NCBI GenBank assembly: GCA_051453625.1
Contig: JBOZIK010000001.1
Coordinates: 75,522,488 to 75,586,487, forward strand
DNA: 64,000 nucleotides
Reading direction: 5' to 3'
Source: Welwitschia mirabilis
Taxonomy: Eukaryota; Gnetophyta; Gnetopsida; Welwitschiales
In this document: piece by piece, positions 61,303 to 64,000 of the stretch
How positions within the stretch are numbered: position 1 is the stretch's first letter
How the letters are laid out: each line of letters begins with the position of its first letter
Position numbers and translations under genes: made by a program
Notes under the pieces: generated by a model
Told to the model about the DNA's origin: nothing
What the model saw: the letters and a program-made list of their open reading frames with translations, nothing else
Databases searched by the model: none

Positions 61303-62110
61303 CTAATTAATTTTTTTACTACTTGTAGCTGTAATTATTTCAGTTGAAATTGATACCTTACATACATTAACATACACCAACATTAAACATAATTTCGAGC
61401 TACTTATAGTTAAATATAAGAAATTTCTAATCATACTCTTATAAAGCTTTTGATCTACTAATTTCTCATCTTCATCTATACTAACTTTATAATAATTTAA
61501 TATGGGAGTGTTAGTTATTTTAGCATTTACCAAATTAAATCAATTGATTAATCATGTGCATATTTAGACTGTGAGATAAACATTTCATTTCTTATTTACT
61601 TTATTTGTAATATAAAAAACATTTTTACTTCACCAAGCATGCTAATCGCAAAATGTGTTGTCATAATATTTGCAAATTCTTTTGATAGACCTTCATTAGA
61701 GGTACAAAATATGATAACATACACATAAATTTATATATTGGTAAAATTATTTTTCAGGTTTTAAATAAATAAATCTTTATCTATTGTTCCACAAATATAA
61801 CATTTTCATTTACAAATGTAGCTAACTTTTCACATCAAACTTTTGGTACTTGCTTTAATCCATAAAAAGCTTTATTAAGTTTATAAACATGATTATATTT
61901 ATGAGCATCTATAAACCCTTACAATTGTTTTATATAGACTTCTTCATTTTGTGTTCCATTTAAAAATGCACTTTTCACATCCATTTGATACATTTTAATA
62001 TTCCTAAAGTCTACAAAAGATATAAACATTCTAATACTATCAAGTCTTGCAACTGAATAAAACATGTTACCTACATCAATGCCTTCAATTTGGTTATAGC
62101 CTTATGCTAC
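61303..62110 (-). pseudogene. decayed copia reverse transcriptase
   Basis: Order on the minus strand: EGIDVGNMFYSVARLDSIRM (family 'EGIDYEETFAPVARLE') near 62,080; MYQMDVKSAFLNGTQNEEVY near 61,990, keeping motif A Asp; HVYKLNKAFYGLKQVPKV near 61,870; and the YVDD box at 61716-61727, reading YVYV, so both catalytic Asp are gone. It ends with NAKITNTPILNYYKVSIDED then VDQKLYKSMIRNFLYLT at 61,303-61,533. Stops are moderate in number. Confidence 0.88.
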
Positions 62111-62599
62111 TAATCTTTCTTTGTTTTTAATGACATTGTTTTCCTCGTCACATTTGTTCTTAAAGATCCACTTAGTTCTAATGAAATTTTTATCTTCTAT
62201 CCTTTTGAAAACTTCCAAATATCATTTATTTTAAATTGTTATAATTCATCTTATATGACCATCATCTATTCTTTAGGGGATTTAGCTTCTTCACGTTTCT
62301 TAGGTTCTATTTGCAAAACATAATAAATGTGAACACAGAAATTCTTTATAGAGCTTTTTTCTTCATCTTTGAACTAACTTCTCTAATAATAGACCCTAAA
62401 GGATAATTTCTTAGCTCTTTATACATTTTAGTTATGACTTATTTTGTAGGAACTTCTTCTTCTTTTTTAGTAGACATTTCTATAGTTATAAATGTGCTTA
62501 GAGATATGTCTTTCTCATTATTTGAATAAATGGGCCTTATGCCAACATCATAAATTTGTACATTTATTGATTCTTCCATAGTTAAAATTCTCTTATTGA

Positions 62600-63245
62600 A
62601 AACATGCTAAGATCTACTTTAAGATAAATATCACAAAAAATATGCCTTTATCAGTTTTAAATTCAAATTTGCTTAGATGTTCTCTATCTTTTAATACATA
62701 ATATTTACTCTTGAAGAATTTAAAATAAGAAATGTTTGGTTGTCTTATTTTTCATAACTCATAAGAAGTTTTATCCATACTGGGTCTAAGATAAACTCTA
62801 TTTATGATATAACATGTAGTTCTAATAGCTTCAGCCCAAAAGGATTTTGGAACCTTTTTGTTATTTAATATAGTTCTTCCATTTCTTAGAGGACTCTATT
62901 CTTTTTCTTAGCAATACTATTTTGTTGAGATTTTTAAAAGCTAAAAATTAGTGATCAATACCATTGTCAATGCAATACTTCTCAAATGAATGGTTTTCAA
63001 ATTCACCACCATGCTTACTTCTTATTTTCTTTATGGTATAGCCTTTCACATTTGGAATTTTGTTGCATATTTCAACCCAATATTTGTAAGTTTCAATCTT
63101 ATTTGAAAGGAATGCAACCCATGTATATCTTGAGAAATCATTAATTATGATTAGAAAATAGCATTTAGCTCCTAAACTTTGATTTTGAACTGGTCTTACC
63201 AAGTCCATATGTATAAGTTTTAAAGGCATTTTGCAATGCATATTT
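62600..63245 (-). pseudogene. decayed copia integrase with a 97-codon open stretch
   Basis: The frame 62,948-63,241 has no stop: PLKLIHMDLVRPVQNQSLGA, then NDFSRYTWVAFLSNK, then IRSKHGGEFENHSFEKYC. The first catalytic Asp (HMDL) is kept. The second, expected in RSDHGGEF, is Lys. Beyond a stop the Glu site reads QQNSIAKKKN, with Glu also replaced by Lys. Downstream, SFWAEAIRTTCYIINRVYLR and SYFKFFKSKYYVL follow to about 62,690. Two of three catalytic residues are lost. Confidence 0.88.
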
Positions 63246-64000
63246 GTGCTTCTAATTCCAATATTCTAAAGATTAAATTTAACTTACAAAATCTAAAAAT
63301 CTAATATTCTAATTAAACACAATACACATTTATATAATGGGATCAACCCAAATGTCATACACTTAGAGAAGACTTTCGAAAGAGAATATGAAAACTTACT
63401 TTCATAAAGAGAAGAATAACATATTTTGGAATTTTCCTTTAAAGAAAATAAATAAAAAATAAAGATAAAGATGGAATGTAATGTAATGGAATGAAATGAA
63501 ATGCAATGTAATGAATGCAATTCTACTATCAATTAGATTAGTCCTTATAAACTATCTTAATTACAAATTCATGTCACTTAAATTGCAATTAAGGTAATAT
63601 ATAAAAAAGAACAATAAAACTTTTGAAAATATTTTAATTTAATCAATACTTTTATTTATAAAGTTGAAGTACAACCATTTATGATAGCAACTCCTTAATA
63701 AAATATTATCTACCTAATACTGAGGTGGTCCTTCTCACAAGCAGGATGGATTTAGTTGCCTTTAATAATTTTTAATTATCATAAGAATTTAGATGCAAAA
63801 GATGATATTCAATAAGGTCTAAACAACCTATTTATAGGTTGGGTTAGGTTGCTAAAGGGTGTGAAATAAAAAGGTATAAGTTTGATCCATCCTTTTGTAA
63901 CAATTTAATTAAATTTACAAATTATTTTAAGTGTCATCCCTCATGTTCTTCCCATGACAAAGAGGACGATACCCCATATGTCATTTAATGCTCAACACAT
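63246..64000. other. AT-rich end of window, no recognisable gene
   Basis: The copia pre-integrase, protease and gag should lie here on the minus strand, but none can be read past 63,245. This suggests truncation or replacement near that point. Confidence 0.45.
63471..63515 (+). repeat. pentanucleotide repeat (ATGNA)n
   Basis: About nine 5-base units, ATGGA, ATGTA, ATGTA, ATGGA, ATGAA, ATGAA and so on, varying only at the fourth base. Confidence 0.8.

Larger units (their letters stand above)
61025..63245 (-). mobile_element. decayed Ty1/copia retrotransposon, SIRE-like, pol region
   Basis: On the minus strand from 63,245 down, integrase, RT and RNase H follow in copia order (integrase before RT), unlike the Ty3 elements in the window. 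The RT-RNase H text (EFANIM..HFAISMLGEV.MFF and VDQKLYKSMIRNFLYLT) is in the style of the SIRE/Maximus lineage. gag and protease upstream of 63,245 are not readable, and no LTR pair was identified. Confidence 0.88.

Noticed and set aside
1-64000. CRISPR arrays, bacterial operons or prophage
   Set aside because: No regularly spaced identical repeats or bacterial gene organisation. Introns, LTRs and plant transposon types show the sequence is eukaryotic.
1-64000. A novel working biosynthetic or defence system
   Set aside because: No intact gene is readable. The striking structures are explained by nested and decayed transposons and one dead host gene.

Overview
The window looks like nuclear DNA of a flowering plant with a large, transposon-rich genome. 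It is very AT-rich and contains decayed plant-type retrotransposons of at least four kinds: Athila-like Ty3, chromovirus Ty3, SIRE-like Ty1/copia and a non-LTR LINE. It also holds a CACTA-type DNA transposon end, a block that looks organelle-derived, and the scattered exons of one dead plant gene. I found no intact protein-coding gene. Every recognisable reading frame is broken by stops, frameshifts or lost catalytic residues. Four runs of N (771, 280, 410 and 10 bases) are assembly gaps.

Layout. 1-600: AT-rich, featureless. About 600-3,010: a block of clearly higher GC that resembles plant mitochondrial DNA, interrupted by a gap with direct repeats on both sides. 3,290-8,040: microsatellite, an orphan initiator-Met primer-binding site and unassigned AT-rich DNA. 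8,043-9,800: LINE reverse transcriptase remnant (+). 10,055-29,341: an Athila-like Ty3 retrotransposon (+) with 1.11-kb LTRs and an exact 5-bp target duplication (CATTA). A second element of the same lineage (15,416-25,353, +) sits inside its pol gene, between RNase H and integrase. 29,350-40,400: mostly unassigned, with an orphan primer-binding site at 34,048 and two gaps. 40,500-43,281: chromovirus pol (-). 43,306-44,060: non-autonomous CACTA-like element. 44,061-49,000: unassigned. 49,027-54,800: exons of a decayed 3-hydroxyisobutyryl-CoA hydrolase-like gene (-). 54,800-58,900: unassigned, with a G-rich tract and a coding-like minus-strand remnant. 59,400-63,245: SIRE-like copia element (-), with integrase, RT and RNase H readable in order.

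How it fits together. This is a transposon graveyard rather than a working pathway. Many of the inactivating changes I could trace by eye are C-to-T or G-to-A. Examples are the primer-binding sites, Gln-to-stop codons, Asp-to-Asn in a protease, Asp-to-Asn and Glu-to-Lys in an integrase, and Cys-to-Tyr in a zinc knuckle. That pattern fits long-term cytosine methylation and deamination of silenced DNA. The host gene remnant decayed in the same setting; its longest intron is now about 3.7 kb.
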